Assembly (NCBI GenBank): GCA_034670145.1
Contig: JAXMOA010000005.1
Coordinates: 186,001-250,000, forward strand
Direction of reading: 5' to 3'
Length of the DNA stretch: 64,000 nucleotides
DNA from: HXMU1420-2 sp034670145
Lineage (GTDB): Bacteria; Pseudomonadota; Alphaproteobacteria; Rhodobacterales; Rhodobacteraceae
The notes under the pieces are model-generated. The model worked only from the letters and a program-made list of their open reading frames with translations. It searched no databases and was not told the DNA's origin. This document shows positions 7,762 to 15,906 of the stretch, in pieces. Position numbers and translations under genes: made by a program. Positions within the stretch are counted from its first letter, which is position 1. Every line of letters starts with the position of its first letter.

Positions 7762-8898
7762 GTGAATTCCCCTTTTGTACGGTGGGTCAAACCCATCGCG
7801 ATTCTGGGTGTGATTTCGGTTGTTTCATCCTGTGGTTTGCCGCAGGTGGGCCCGAATAAACGCCAGATATACGCCGGCTCTGTACAACGAGAAGGCGACG
7901 CATTTATCGTTTCCGTCAACGACCGGGTGACGCGCGCTACTGCTGTGGTGCCTGCCTTGGGGTTTACCGATGATTTCAAGAACGCTTCGCGGCTGACCTC
8001 GGACACGATCAGGCCCGGGGACTCTTTGGGTTTGACGATTTGGGAAAACGTCGACGACGGGTTTTTTGCCTCTGAGGGGATCAATTTCACCCAGTTGGAA
8101 GAGGTGCAGGTCGACAGTGCGGGCTATATCTTTGTGCCTTATGCTGGTCGGGTGCGTGCGGCGGGCAATACGCCGGAACAGCTGCGCGAGCTGATCACCA
8201 CCAAGTTGGACGATCAGACGCCGGATCCTCAGGTGCAGGTGCGCCGGTTGGCCGGAGATGGCTCTACCGTTTCGCTGGTGGGCGCGGTTGGGGCGCAGGG
8301 CGTCTATCCGATTGAACGCCCGACCCGCACGTTGGGCACCATGCTGGCCAAGGCTGGCGGTGTGGCGATCGAGCCGGAGATTGCTCAGGTCACGGTGACC
8401 CGGGGCAACAAACAGGGGCAGATCTGGTTCCAGGATCTGTATGATCACCCGGAACTGGACATCGCGCTGCGCGCGGGCGACCAGATTCTGGTGGAGGGCG
8501 ACACGCGCACCTTCACCGCGCTGGGCGCCACGGCGCAACAGTCGCGGGTGCCGTTTGAATCACAGGACCTGAGCGCGCTGGAAGCCATCGCGCAGGTTGG
8601 CGGTTTGATTTCAACCTCTTCGGACCCGACGGGCGTGTTTGTGATGCGCAACGAGTCGCCCGAGATTGCGGGCCAGGTTCTGGGTCGCAATGATCTGGAT
8701 GGTGTGCAGCGGATGGTTTACGTGTTGAACCTGACAGAGCCGAACGGCCTGTTCATGGCGCGGGATTTTGTGATCCGCGACGGGGATACGCTCTATGTCA
8801 CTGAGGCACCTTATGCGCAGTGGACCAAGACGCTGACCATCCTGACCGGATCGCTGACGCCGATTGCCAATACGGCAACCATCGCAACCAGTTTCTAG
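7762..8898 (+). CDS. Wza/KpsD-type polysaccharide export outer-membrane lipoprotein
   Basis: A 378-residue outer-membrane polysaccharide export protein. A lipoprotein signal ends VSSC near residue 24. The Poly_export domain follows (IRPGDSLGLTIWENVDDG) and then SLBB-like domains (VSLVGAVGAQGVYPI; LSALEAIAQVGGL). Such proteins form the export channel across the outer membrane. The start is GTG 7762, with GAGGAGAC at 7748-7755. A TTGACA at 7712-7717 in the 94-base gap could be a -35 box, but the matching -10 is poor. kpsC begins three bases after its stop. Confidence 0.9.
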   Translation: MNSPFVRWVKPIAILGVISVVSSCGLPQVGPNKRQIYAGSVQREGDAFIVSVNDRVTRATAVVPALGFTDDFKNASRLTSDTIRPGDSLGLTIWENVDDGFFASEGINFTQLEEVQVDSAGYIFVPYAGRVRAAGNTPEQLRELITTKLDDQTPDPQVQVRRLAGDGSTVSLVGAVGAQGVYPIERPTRTLGTMLAKAGGVAIEPEIAQVTVTRGNKQGQIWFQDLYDHPELDIALRAGDQILVEGDTRTFTALGATAQQSRVPFESQDLSALEAIAQVGGLISTSSDPTGVFVMRNESPEIAGQVLGRNDLDGVQRMVYVLNLTEPNGLFMARDFVIRDGDTLYVTEAPYAQWTKTLTILTGSLTPIANTATIATSF

Positions 8899-8901
8899 AC
8901 C

Positions 8902-10914
8902 ATGCACCGCGCGGGTGAGCACGCCTTGCCCGGGCGGGTTCTGGTTTACAACGGTGGTTTCCTGACACAACGGCGGGTGCGCCGGATCATGCAGCTGAGC
9001 GGCTGGACCATCGCGCTGGGCCGCCCCCGGCCCGGAGATCATGTGGCGGTCTGGGGGGCGAGCCCGACATCCCATCGCGGCCTGCATATGGCCGAGCGTT
9101 ACGAAGCGCCATTGCTGCGGGTGGAGGATGCGTTCCTGCGCTCGCTTTTGCCCGGGCGCGCGGGCGAGCCGCCAATTGGTCTGAATCTGGATCGCTCGGG
9201 CGTGCATTTTGACCCGCGCAGGGTTTCAGACCTGGAGCATTTGCTGGCCACCGCGCCGCTGGATGACACTGCGACACTGAACCGGGCGCGCGATTGCATG
9301 GCCCGCATTCAGGCGGCCCATCTGAGCAAATACGCGGCGGTGGACCCAGAGATCGCCCCGCCCTCGCCCGGGTATGTTCTGGTGGTGGATCAGACGCAGG
9401 GTGATGCCTCAGTCACGGCGAGCGGGGCGGATCGGGCGGTGTTTCTGGACATGCTGATACGCGCGCAGGAGGAACATCCGGGCACGCGCGTCGTTATAAA
9501 AACGCATCCTGAAACGCGGCTGGGCCATCGGCCCGGGTATTTTTCGCAAGACGACGCGGGCCGGCGGGTGAGCCTGTGCACGGATGCGGTCAGCCCCTGG
9601 CGTTTGCTGGAGGGGGCGGTTGCGGTTTACACGGTGTCTTCGCAGTTGGGGTTTGAGGCGATCCTGGCCGGGCATCGCCCGCATGTGTTCGGGCAGCCTT
9701 TTTATGTGGGTTGGGGGCTGAGTGTGGATTACAACCCTGTGCCACGCCGGTCACGGCAACTGACGCGGGCGCAGCTGTTTCAGGGGGCGATGATGGATTA
9801 CCCGGTCTGGTATGATCCTTATGAGGACTGCCTGTGCGACCTGCCCCGGGTGATTGACACGCTGGAGGCGCGCGCGCGGGCCTGGCGCGAAGACCGGCAG
9901 GGTTGGGTCGCCAGCGGGATGCGCCTGTGGAAGCGGCGGGCCTTGCAGCGCTTTTATGGCGGGTCGGGTCGGGTGCGGTTTATTGATGATCCGGCGCAGG
10001 CAAAGGACAGGGCCGCCCGCGAGGCGCGCCCCTGGATGGTCTGGGCGGGCAAGGCCGGGCCGGATCATGCGGGCGCGGTGCAGATCGAGGACGGGTTCCT
10101 GCGCTCGCGCGGGTTGGGAGCGGCGCTGGTGCCGCCGCTGTCTTTGGTGAGTGACGATCTGGGGATCTACTATGATCCCGCTGGCCCGTCCCGGCTGGAG
10201 CATTGGATCACGCAACGGGCCGAGCTGCGCCCGGATCAGCAGCGCCGCGCCGAGGCGTTGATGGCGCGGCTGGTGGCGGATCGGTTGAGCAAATACAATT
10301 TGGGTCAGGGTGGTATGGCGCTGCCGGCCGGGCATAAGGTGCTGGTGCCCGGACAGGTGGAGGATGATGCCTCGATCCTGCGGGGCACGAGCGAGGTGCG
10401 CTCGAACCTGGCGTTGTTGCAGGCGGCACGGGCGGCGCGGCCCAATGCGGTTCTGATTTACAAGCCGCACCCGGATGTAGAGGCCGGGCTGCGCCCCGGG
10501 GCCATAGAGGCCGAGGGGCTGGCGGATATCGTGGTGGGGGCGGTTGATCCGGCGGGTTTGCTGGATCAGGTGCAGGAGGTCTGGACCATGACCTCTTTGC
10601 TGGGGTTCGAGGCCCTGCTGCGTCAGGTGGGTGTGACCACGCTGGGCGCGCCGTTTTATGCGGGCTGGGGGCTGACCACGGATCTGGGCGCGGTTCCGGC
10701 GCGGCGGCAGGCGCGGCCGACATTGGCCGGGTTGGTTCATGCGACGCTGATTGATTATCCGCGCTATCATGATCCTGTCAGCGGCCTGCCCTGCCCGGTT
10801 GAGGTGGCGGCGGATCGGTTGGCAACGGGGCGGATTCCGCATCCGGGTCTGGCCAATCGCAGCCTGTCGAAATTGCAGGGGGTGTTTGCAACCTGGGCGC
10901 CGCTCTGGCGTTAG
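8902..10914 (+). CDS. kpsC: Capsule polysaccharide beta-Kdo transferase KpsC
   Basis: A 670-residue retaining beta-Kdo transferase made of two homologous glycosyltransferase modules. The duplication shows in paired motifs: VEDAFLRS and IEDGFLRS; GQPFYVGWGLSVD and GAPFYAGWGLTTD; MMDYPVWYDPYE and LIDYPRYHDPVS. KpsC and KpsS together make the poly-Kdo linker of group 2-type capsules. The gene starts three bases after the exporter stop. No kpsM/kpsT ABC transporter or Kdo activation genes are in the window. Confidence 0.93.
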   Translation: MHRAGEHALPGRVLVYNGGFLTQRRVRRIMQLSGWTIALGRPRPGDHVAVWGASPTSHRGLHMAERYEAPLLRVEDAFLRSLLPGRAGEPPIGLNLDRSGVHFDPRRVSDLEHLLATAPLDDTATLNRARDCMARIQAAHLSKYAAVDPEIAPPSPGYVLVVDQTQGDASVTASGADRAVFLDMLIRAQEEHPGTRVVIKTHPETRLGHRPGYFSQDDAGRRVSLCTDAVSPWRLLEGAVAVYTVSSQLGFEAILAGHRPHVFGQPFYVGWGLSVDYNPVPRRSRQLTRAQLFQGAMMDYPVWYDPYEDCLCDLPRVIDTLEARARAWREDRQGWVASGMRLWKRRALQRFYGGSGRVRFIDDPAQAKDRAAREARPWMVWAGKAGPDHAGAVQIEDGFLRSRGLGAALVPPLSLVSDDLGIYYDPAGPSRLEHWITQRAELRPDQQRRAEALMARLVADRLSKYNLGQGGMALPAGHKVLVPGQVEDDASILRGTSEVRSNLALLQAARAARPNAVLIYKPHPDVEAGLRPGAIEAEGLADIVVGAVDPAGLLDQVQEVWTMTSLLGFEALLRQVGVTTLGAPFYAGWGLTTDLGAVPARRQARPTLAGLVHATLIDYPRYHDPVSGLPCPVEVAADRLATGRIPHPGLANRSLSKLQGVFATWAPLWR

Positions 10915-10969
10915 AGCAGAATGCCGAATACCTGAAACACAAGGTGATTCAGGTTTTTCGCATTTTGCT
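10915..10969. terminator. Long imperfect hairpin, possible terminator or dispersed repeat
   Basis: A left arm of 22 bases at 10915-10936 pairs with 10948-10969 at 18 of 22 positions around an 11-base loop. It begins right after the kpsC stop and lies between convergent genes (kpsC and ribD). The right arm contains TTTTT, so termination is plausible. From memory, similar sequences recur between genes in roseobacter genomes; I could not check this. Confidence 0.6.
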
Positions 10970-10999
10970 ATGAGGGAACATTTGGCCGTGCGTGGTTTG

Positions 11000-12088
11000 T
11001 CAGCTGCGCCGCCAACGGTGCAGGATGTCCGGGCCGATGGTGCGGGTTTCATGGAGCCGGAAGCGCGGCGCCTGATCCAGCTGGCCCAGCCCCATTGCGC
11101 CGACCGAGGGCATGCCCTCGGCCCCGATCACCACACCGGCAGAGAAGCCAACCAGATCATCCACCAGATCGCTGGCCAGCAGGGATGCGGCCAGCGCGCT
11201 GCCGCCTTCGCAGAACACCCGCGTCAGCCCCGCAGCGCCCAGATGTTGCAGCACATCCACCGGGTCCAGTTGCACCCCGCGCACGCCACATTCCAACAAC
11301 CGCGCGCCCAGGCCGGTCCAGGCGGCCTTGCGCTCTGGGTCGGCGTCATGCCCACAGCAGAGCCAGACCGGCACATCCTTGGCACTGCGCGCGAGCTGGC
11401 CCATCAGCGGCAGGTCGAGCCGCCGCGAAACCACGACCCGCACGGGTTGATGGGTGATGCCCAGACCGCGCACGGTCAGAGAGGGGTCATCGCTGCGGGC
11501 TGTGCCGGCGCCGACCATGACCGCGTCATGGTTGGCCCGCATGGCATGTACCACGCGGCGGGCCGGGCTGTCGGTGATCCATTGGCTCTGCCCTGTCGCG
11601 GTGGCGATACGGCCATCAAAGCTGGAGGCGAGTTTGAGCGTCACAAACGGGCGCCCGTGATCGGTGCGCAGAAAGAAACCGGCGTGATCCTCGGCGGCGG
11701 CCTGGGCCAGGACACCGGTGGTGACCTCTATCCCGGCGTCCCGCAGAATGGCAAAGCCCTGTCCCGAAACACGTGGGTCGACGTCTTCGAGGGCGGCGAC
11801 GACGCGGGTGATGCCCGCCGCAACCAAGGCTTCGGCGCAGGGCGGTGTCTGGCCGTGATGGGCGCAGGGTTCAAGCGTAACATAGGCGGTGGCGCCGCGC
11901 GCGGCCTCTGCGGCCTGGGCCAGAGCGACAACCTCGGCGTGGGGCCGCCCGCCCGGTTGCGTCCAACCGCGCCCGACGACGCGGCCGTCGCGCACGATGA
12001 CACAGCCGACCGCCGGATTGGGCCAGCATCGCCCCTGCCCGCGCCGGCCCAGGCCAAGGGCCATGGCCATATAGCGCCGGTCAGGCAT
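11000..12088 (-). CDS. ribD: Bifunctional pyrimidine deaminase/reductase RibD
   Basis: Catalyses deamination and then side-chain reduction of the GTP-derived pyrimidine in riboflavin synthesis. The N-terminal deaminase has WPNPAVGCVIV, the zinc His in GGRPHAEVVAL and zinc Cys residues in LEPCAHHGQTPPC. The C-terminal reductase begins PFVTLKLASSFDGRIA. At 362 residues the length is typical. I chose ATG 12088; GTG 12094, which overlaps the nrdR stop, is also possible. The close nrdR-ribD arrangement suggests coupling. Confidence 0.95.
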   Translation of the reverse strand: MPDRRYMAMALGLGRRGQGRCWPNPAVGCVIVRDGRVVGRGWTQPGGRPHAEVVALAQAAEAARGATAYVTLEPCAHHGQTPPCAEALVAAGITRVVAALEDVDPRVSGQGFAILRDAGIEVTTGVLAQAAAEDHAGFFLRTDHGRPFVTLKLASSFDGRIATATGQSQWITDSPARRVVHAMRANHDAVMVGAGTARSDDPSLTVRGLGITHQPVRVVVSRRLDLPLMGQLARSAKDVPVWLCCGHDADPERKAAWTGLGARLLECGVRGVQLDPVDVLQHLGAAGLTRVFCEGGSALAASLLASDLVDDLVGFSAGVVIGAEGMPSVGAMGLGQLDQAPRFRLHETRTIGPDILHRWRRS

Positions 12089-12090
12089 GA

Positions 12091-12558
12091 TCACTCTGCG
12101 TCTGGAACCTGAGGCCGCAATTCGTGGACAAAGTCCTCGAAGTCATCCGCAGCCTGGAAGTTTTTGTAAACGCTGGCAAAACGCACATATGCAACCGTAT
12201 CAATACGGGCCAGCGCCTCCATCACGATTTCGCCGATCTTGCTGGAGGGAATATCGGTTTCCCCCATGCTTTCCAGTCGGCGCACGATGCCGGATATCAT
12301 CTGGTCGATGCGTTCCTGTTCGATGGGGCGTTTTTGCATGGAAATGCGAATCGAGCGTTCCAGCTTGGGCCGGTCGAAATCTTCGCGTCGTCCGTTGGAT
12401 TTGATCACCACCAGATCGCGCAGTTGCACGCGTTCATAGGTTGTAAACCGGCCACCACAGGCCGGGCAAAACCGCCGCCGACGGATCGCCACGTGATCTT
12501 CGGCTGGTCGGCTGTCTTTTACCTGCGTATCGACATTTCCGCAAAATGGGCAGCGCAT
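12091..12558 (-). CDS. nrdR: Transcriptional repressor NrdR
   Basis: A 155-residue regulator of ribonucleotide reductase genes. The N-terminal zinc ribbon is MRCPFCG and FCPACGGRFTTYER, and the ATP-cone begins LVVIKSNGRREDFDRPKL. The frame is open further upstream, but MRCPFCG is the invariant start. On the minus strand TATACT (plus 12621-12626) could be its -10 box. It is followed by ribD with overlapping codons, a common arrangement in alphaproteobacteria. Confidence 0.96.
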   Translation of the reverse strand: MRCPFCGNVDTQVKDSRPAEDHVAIRRRRFCPACGGRFTTYERVQLRDLVVIKSNGRREDFDRPKLERSIRISMQKRPIEQERIDQMISGIVRRLESMGETDIPSSKIGEIVMEALARIDTVAYVRFASVYKNFQAADDFEDFVHELRPQVPDAE

Positions 12559-12680
12559 TCGCCTATTCCCCTCGTTGAGTTCCGCCTCTTGTTGTAGGCG
12601 CTCCGGCCTACTTGACCATAAGTATAGGGCAGCCTCTAGGGTTTGGGTAGAGGAGATTTTGAGCAACTAGATAAGCTGCG

Positions 12681-13130
12681 TTATCCGAGGTGAGCCACGA
12701 CCCGGCGCTGATGAGAGGCGTCGCGGTGTTCGAACAGGTAGATCCCCTGCCATGTGCCCAGGAGCGGACGTCCGTCGGCCACCGGAATGCTGAGCGAGAC
12801 CGGCAAGAGCGCGGCGCGGATATGGGCGGGCATGTCGTCGGGGCCTTCGAGCACATGGGTGAGCCAGGCCATGGAGGGGTCATCCCCGCTGGGCACGAGG
12901 CGGCGGAAATAGGCCTCCAGATCGTGGCAGACATCCGGGTCGGCGTTTTCCTGGATCAGCAGCGAACAGGAGGTGTGGCGCACAAACAGGGTCAGCAGCC
13001 CGGTGGCGTGGGTGGAGGCCTCGGCCGGGGCCGCCTGCCCGGCCCAATGTTCCACCTGTTTGCAGACCTGGGCGGTGAATTCATAGAGGCCCGGCCCGTT
13101 GGTCTGGATGATGAACTCGCATTGCGGCAT
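12681..13130 (-). CDS. YjbQ/UPF0047 family protein
   Basis: A 149-residue protein of the YjbQ (UPF0047) family, some members of which show thiamine-phosphate synthase activity; the physiological role is uncertain. The hallmark is VRHTSCSLLIQENADPDV near the middle. LGTWQGIYLFEHRD follows, with the conserved His residues that bind metal. The start ATG follows GGAGGCCTC, a good ribosome site. The gene stands alone between nrdR and the secreted paralogue cluster. Confidence 0.9.
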   Translation of the reverse strand: MPQCEFIIQTNGPGLYEFTAQVCKQVEHWAGQAAPAEASTHATGLLTLFVRHTSCSLLIQENADPDVCHDLEAYFRRLVPSGDDPSMAWLTHVLEGPDDMPAHIRAALLPVSLSIPVADGRPLLGTWQGIYLFEHRDASHQRRVVAHLG

Positions 13131-13145
13131 GAGGCCTCCGAAGGG

Positions 13146-13553
13146 TCAGGGGATCAGTCTGAAGTCGTGGTCATGGCAATGGGAGCGCGCGGAGGCGGCG
13201 TTGAGGTTTTCGCCGACCCGTTTGACCGACAGCGTGTAGCCGGGGGTGGTGTCAACGCCGGCGGGCGGGGTGATCGAAAACTGCACCGCAGAGCGGCGGT
13301 TTGCGGTTTCCGCCGGCCCCATGGCGCGGACCACATAGATCCGCTGGGTTGCCTTTGAGACACCAGTATAGAGCAGGTATTCGGCGGCGGCGCACCAGTA
13401 GTCCGTGGTACGGGCGGCGCCACGGGGGACGACCTCGAACACCGAGGCAGAGACCGGGTTGACGCGCATCCGATTGCTGGCGGTGAAGGCAGAGGCGCCT
13501 GTGGCCGATAGGAGGGTTGCTGCGCTGAGAAGGGCGGTGATGGTTCGTTTCAT
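13146..13553 (-). CDS. Secreted protein, paralogue 3 of 3
   Basis: A 135-residue exported protein not recognised from any named family. A Sec signal peptide ends at about GASA (residues 1-22). The mature part has RVNPVSASVFEVVPRG, DYWCAAAEYL, QRIYVVRAMGPAET and RRSAVQFSITPP, all shared with the two genes upstream. One Cys in WCAAAEY and a C-terminal Cys (SHCHDH) are conserved in position and may form a disulfide. It is the last of three tandem paralogues on the minus strand. Confidence 0.8.
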   Translation of the reverse strand: MKRTITALLSAATLLSATGASAFTASNRMRVNPVSASVFEVVPRGAARTTDYWCAAAEYLLYTGVSKATQRIYVVRAMGPAETANRRSAVQFSITPPAGVDTTPGYTLSVKRVGENLNAASARSHCHDHDFRLIP

Positions 13554-13732
13554 GTGAGGCTCTCTTTTCTGTGCAGGACGATATGGCCCCCGGGGAACGT
13601 CCTGGGGTGCCGTCTGTGGCGCGAGGTAGCGCGGATGGGCTGGGCTGCAAGCATACGCGCGATCACGCTATTTTGTACCCCCCCTGCGGTGCCGGCGAAT
13701 TTGTGCCGATCCGTGGGCGGCCGGCACCCGCG

Positions 13733-14167
13733 TCAGAACGGCAGGCCGCTGCCGCAATACCGCTGGGCCGTAAAGACATCCAGGTTGTCGCCCTCGGCCT
13801 TGACCGACAGGGAGTAGCCCGGTTTGTAATCCTCTTTGCCCGGTGGCGGCGACAGGGCGAATTGCACCGATTTGGAGCCGGGCCGTGTTTCGCTGGGTCC
13901 AATGGCGCGCCAGATATAGAGCCGTTGCGTCGGGCCGATGCCGAGTGCGACGCGCGCATAATCCCCGGCGCCGCACCAGAACTGCTGTGCCCCGGAGCGG
14001 CCATGGGGGATCACCTCGAACACGCCTTTGCGCACGGGGTTCACCTCGGTTCCGTTGACCGCGCGCCAGGCGAAGGCCGGTGTCGGGATCAGTGCCGGGG
14101 CCAATGCCAGGGTGGCGGCGATTGTGGCGCTGAGGGCGGTGGTGCGGAGCGTTTTCAGGGACATCAT
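13733..14167 (-). CDS. Secreted protein, paralogue 2 of 3
   Basis: A 144-residue exported protein with signal peptide ending TPAFA (about residue 32). Shared motifs with its neighbours: EVNPVRKGVFEVIPHG, QFWCGAGDYAR, QRLYIWRAIGPSET and KSVQFALSPP, with a terminal RYCGSG. ATG 14167 and ATG 14164 are adjacent possible starts; both lie just after the stop of the upstream paralogue (14172), so the pair is likely co-transcribed. No function is known to me. Confidence 0.8.
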   Translation of the reverse strand: MMSLKTLRTTALSATIAATLALAPALIPTPAFAWRAVNGTEVNPVRKGVFEVIPHGRSGAQQFWCGAGDYARVALGIGPTQRLYIWRAIGPSETRPGSKSVQFALSPPPGKEDYKPGYSLSVKAEGDNLDVFTAQRYCGSGLPF

Positions 14168-14171
14168 GAGA

Positions 14172-14645
14172 TCAGAACCGGGTTGGGAAGGAACGGCAAT
14201 AGGTATTGGCCACCTGGACCGACATGCTGTCGCCGGGCGTAAACCGGTTCGCACTGAGCGATTTGCGATCCAGCGGCGTGACCCCGGCTGCGCCCGGATC
14301 CAGCGTGAAATGCACGGCCGAGCGGCGGTTGGTGGTCACGCTGGGGCCCATGCCACGGGCGACATAGATCTGCTGGGACCACCCAGCGCCCAGGTAGCGG
14401 CGGGCATAGTCGGACGCGGCGCACCAGAAATCGCTGCCTTGCGAGGAACTGCCGATGGCCTCGAACAGGATGTTGGACACCTGATTGACGCGGACGCCTC
14501 GCGGAGAGCGATACCCCTGCGCGGCGGCTGGCGTTGCGAATGTGGTCGCGATTGTGCCTGTGACTGCGGCGGTTATCGGGGCTGTCATCGGGGCGACGGC
14601 GCCCAATAGGGTTACGGCCACGATTTGTCTGAGCTGGCGTTGCAA
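14172..14645 (-). CDS. Secreted protein, paralogue 1 of 3
   Basis: A 157-residue exported protein, first of the tandem set. It shares RVNQVSNILFEAIG, DFWCAASDYARR, QQIYVARGMGPSVT and RRSAVHFTLDPG with its neighbours, and ends TYCRSFPTRF. The frame opens at TTG 14702, overlapping the stop of the upstream SRPBCC gene, but I prefer TTG 14645: it has AAGGAA upstream and leaves a normal signal peptide ending TPAAAQ. Start choice is uncertain. Confidence 0.7.
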   Translation of the reverse strand: MQRQLRQIVAVTLLGAVAPMTAPITAAVTGTIATTFATPAAAQGYRSPRGVRVNQVSNILFEAIGSSSQGSDFWCAASDYARRYLGAGWSQQIYVARGMGPSVTTNRRSAVHFTLDPGAAGVTPLDRKSLSANRFTPGDSMSVQVANTYCRSFPTRF

Positions 14646-14698
14646 ATGGCGTTCCTTTTCGCGGGTTTCAGCGCTGATAGACCGGCGCTGCTGGCGGA

Positions 14699-15247
14699 TC
14701 AATTGCCAGAATTGGGTTTCGTTTCGATCAGCTGTTTGAGGTTGGCCAGGCCTTTTTCGTAATCGGCCCCGACCAGGTTATCCATCATCAGCCCCATCCA
14801 GCGACCCAGGGGCCCACGGCCCATATCGGCATCCAGGGCCCAGGTCACTTTGGTGCCGCTGCCTGTCGGGCCCAGGTCAAAGCGGGCAAAGGCGGTGCCC
14901 ATCGGGCCGAAATCCAGGGCGGATCTGACGGTTTGATCTGCGGTGCTTTCAATAATTTCCTGGCTCCCCTCCCCGACCGAGCTGTCCTGGGAGGACCAGG
15001 TCATGCGCGCGCCGACGCCGGTTTCCGGGCCGGAAAAGGTGACCTGGACATTTGGGTCACGCTCGAGCCAGGGGGACCATTTCTGGGTTTCGCGCAGGCT
15101 GTTCACATAGGGAAAGACAACGGCGGGCGGGGCGTCAATTTCGGTCGAACGGCTGACGATGACCGAGCGCGGCAACAGCAGCCCGCCAATGACAATAATG
15201 GCGACCAGGATCGCCACGACCATAAGGACCCATTTGATAACACGCAT
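14699..15247 (-). CDS. Membrane-anchored SRPBCC (polyketide cyclase-like) protein
   Basis: A 182-residue protein with one N-terminal membrane helix (about residues 5-25) followed by an SRPBCC/START-like domain beginning SVIVSRSTEIDAPPAVVFPYV. The VTWALDADMGRGPLGRWMGL segment is typical of the polyketide_cyc2 subfamily, whose ligands are mostly unknown. It lies immediately upstream of the three secreted paralogues on the same strand, and may belong to the same transcript. Confidence 0.85.
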   Translation of the reverse strand: MRVIKWVLMVVAILVAIIVIGGLLLPRSVIVSRSTEIDAPPAVVFPYVNSLRETQKWSPWLERDPNVQVTFSGPETGVGARMTWSSQDSSVGEGSQEIIESTADQTVRSALDFGPMGTAFARFDLGPTGSGTKVTWALDADMGRGPLGRWMGLMMDNLVGADYEKGLANLKQLIETKPNSGN

Positions 15248-15355
15248 AACACCCCCTCTGACAATACTGTTCTCAGTCTATCACAGGTTGCGATTTGCTG
15301 CATCAAACGGCTGTGATCGAGGCGGCATGTGCGGGGGATTGCCGACGCGGCGGGA

Positions 15356-15637
15356 TCAGCTGCGAAAGAGGCTGTCGCCCATTTGGTCGATCACCTGCTT
15401 GGCCTTGGAGATGGAGGCGTCGCGGGCTGTGTCCTCGCTGGAATAGGTGTCTGCGCGGATGAAGCTGGAGACTTTGGTTTCGCCGTCCACCTCTTTTTCG
15501 ATGCGTCCGGCGATGCGATAGCCGCCCTGTTCCGAGATCGGTTCCGGGTAGATCAGGTAGTCTTTGTGGGTCACGGGTTTTGCCTCGGCCTTGGGCGGGG
15601 TCGGGGCGCGGCCAAAGAGTTTCGACAGGAAGGACAT
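15356..15637 (-). CDS. HlyU-family protein
   Basis: A 93-residue protein of the HlyU family, named for a Vibrio haemolysin activator. Alphaproteobacterial members are short and of unclear function. The typical core is KDYLIYPEPISEQGGYRIAGRIEKEV, of which PEPISEQGGYRIAG is diagnostic, followed by FIRADTYSSEDTA. The N-terminus MSFLSKLFG is also typical. It is a single gene 118 bases from the SRPBCC gene. Confidence 0.85.
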   Translation of the reverse strand: MSFLSKLFGRAPTPPKAEAKPVTHKDYLIYPEPISEQGGYRIAGRIEKEVDGETKVSSFIRADTYSSEDTARDASISKAKQVIDQMGDSLFRS

Positions 15638-15874
15638 TGGGGCCTCATTTGCGCGGGGTCAGGGCAGAGAGTGAGTCGCGATTGCCGACAAATTGGCCCA
15701 GGGGGTGGAATGGTGCAAGACGGTTGGGTCGCCGAGGCGCCTGGACAGCGGAAAACCGGGTGCTGTGCCGGATGAACGGGCAAACCTGGCGCCAAGTGGC
15801 GTTGCGATGTTTCAAGTGTCTTGCAGCAAGCTGCAAGGGTCGGAGTTGGGTTGGGATGTAAGGGGGAGGATGTG
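15638..15874. other. Intergenic stretch with one small hairpin, no gene seen
   Basis: Upstream of hlyU and downstream of rpoD. I see no convincing coding frame. A perfect 7-base inverted repeat CTTGCAG (15820-15826) and CTGCAAG (15831-15837) is present. The hlyU promoter should be here but no clear boxes stand out. Confidence 0.5.
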
Positions 15875-15903
15875 AAAAGGGCGCGTCCGATGCGCGCCCT
15901 TTT
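15875..15903 (-). terminator. Rho-independent terminator of rpoD
   Basis: Arms AAAAGGGCGCG (15875-15885) and CGCGCCCTTTT (15893-15903) are perfectly complementary around a seven-base loop, three bases past the rpoD stop. Read on the minus strand, the GC stem is followed by TTTT. The A/T feet make it potentially bidirectional. Confidence 0.9.
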
Positions 15904-15906
15904 GAG

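Noticed and set aside
9751..11052. Long Arg/Pro-rich frame opposite kpsC
   Set aside because: Antisense to a clear two-module KpsC; composition is typical of GC-rich shadow frames.
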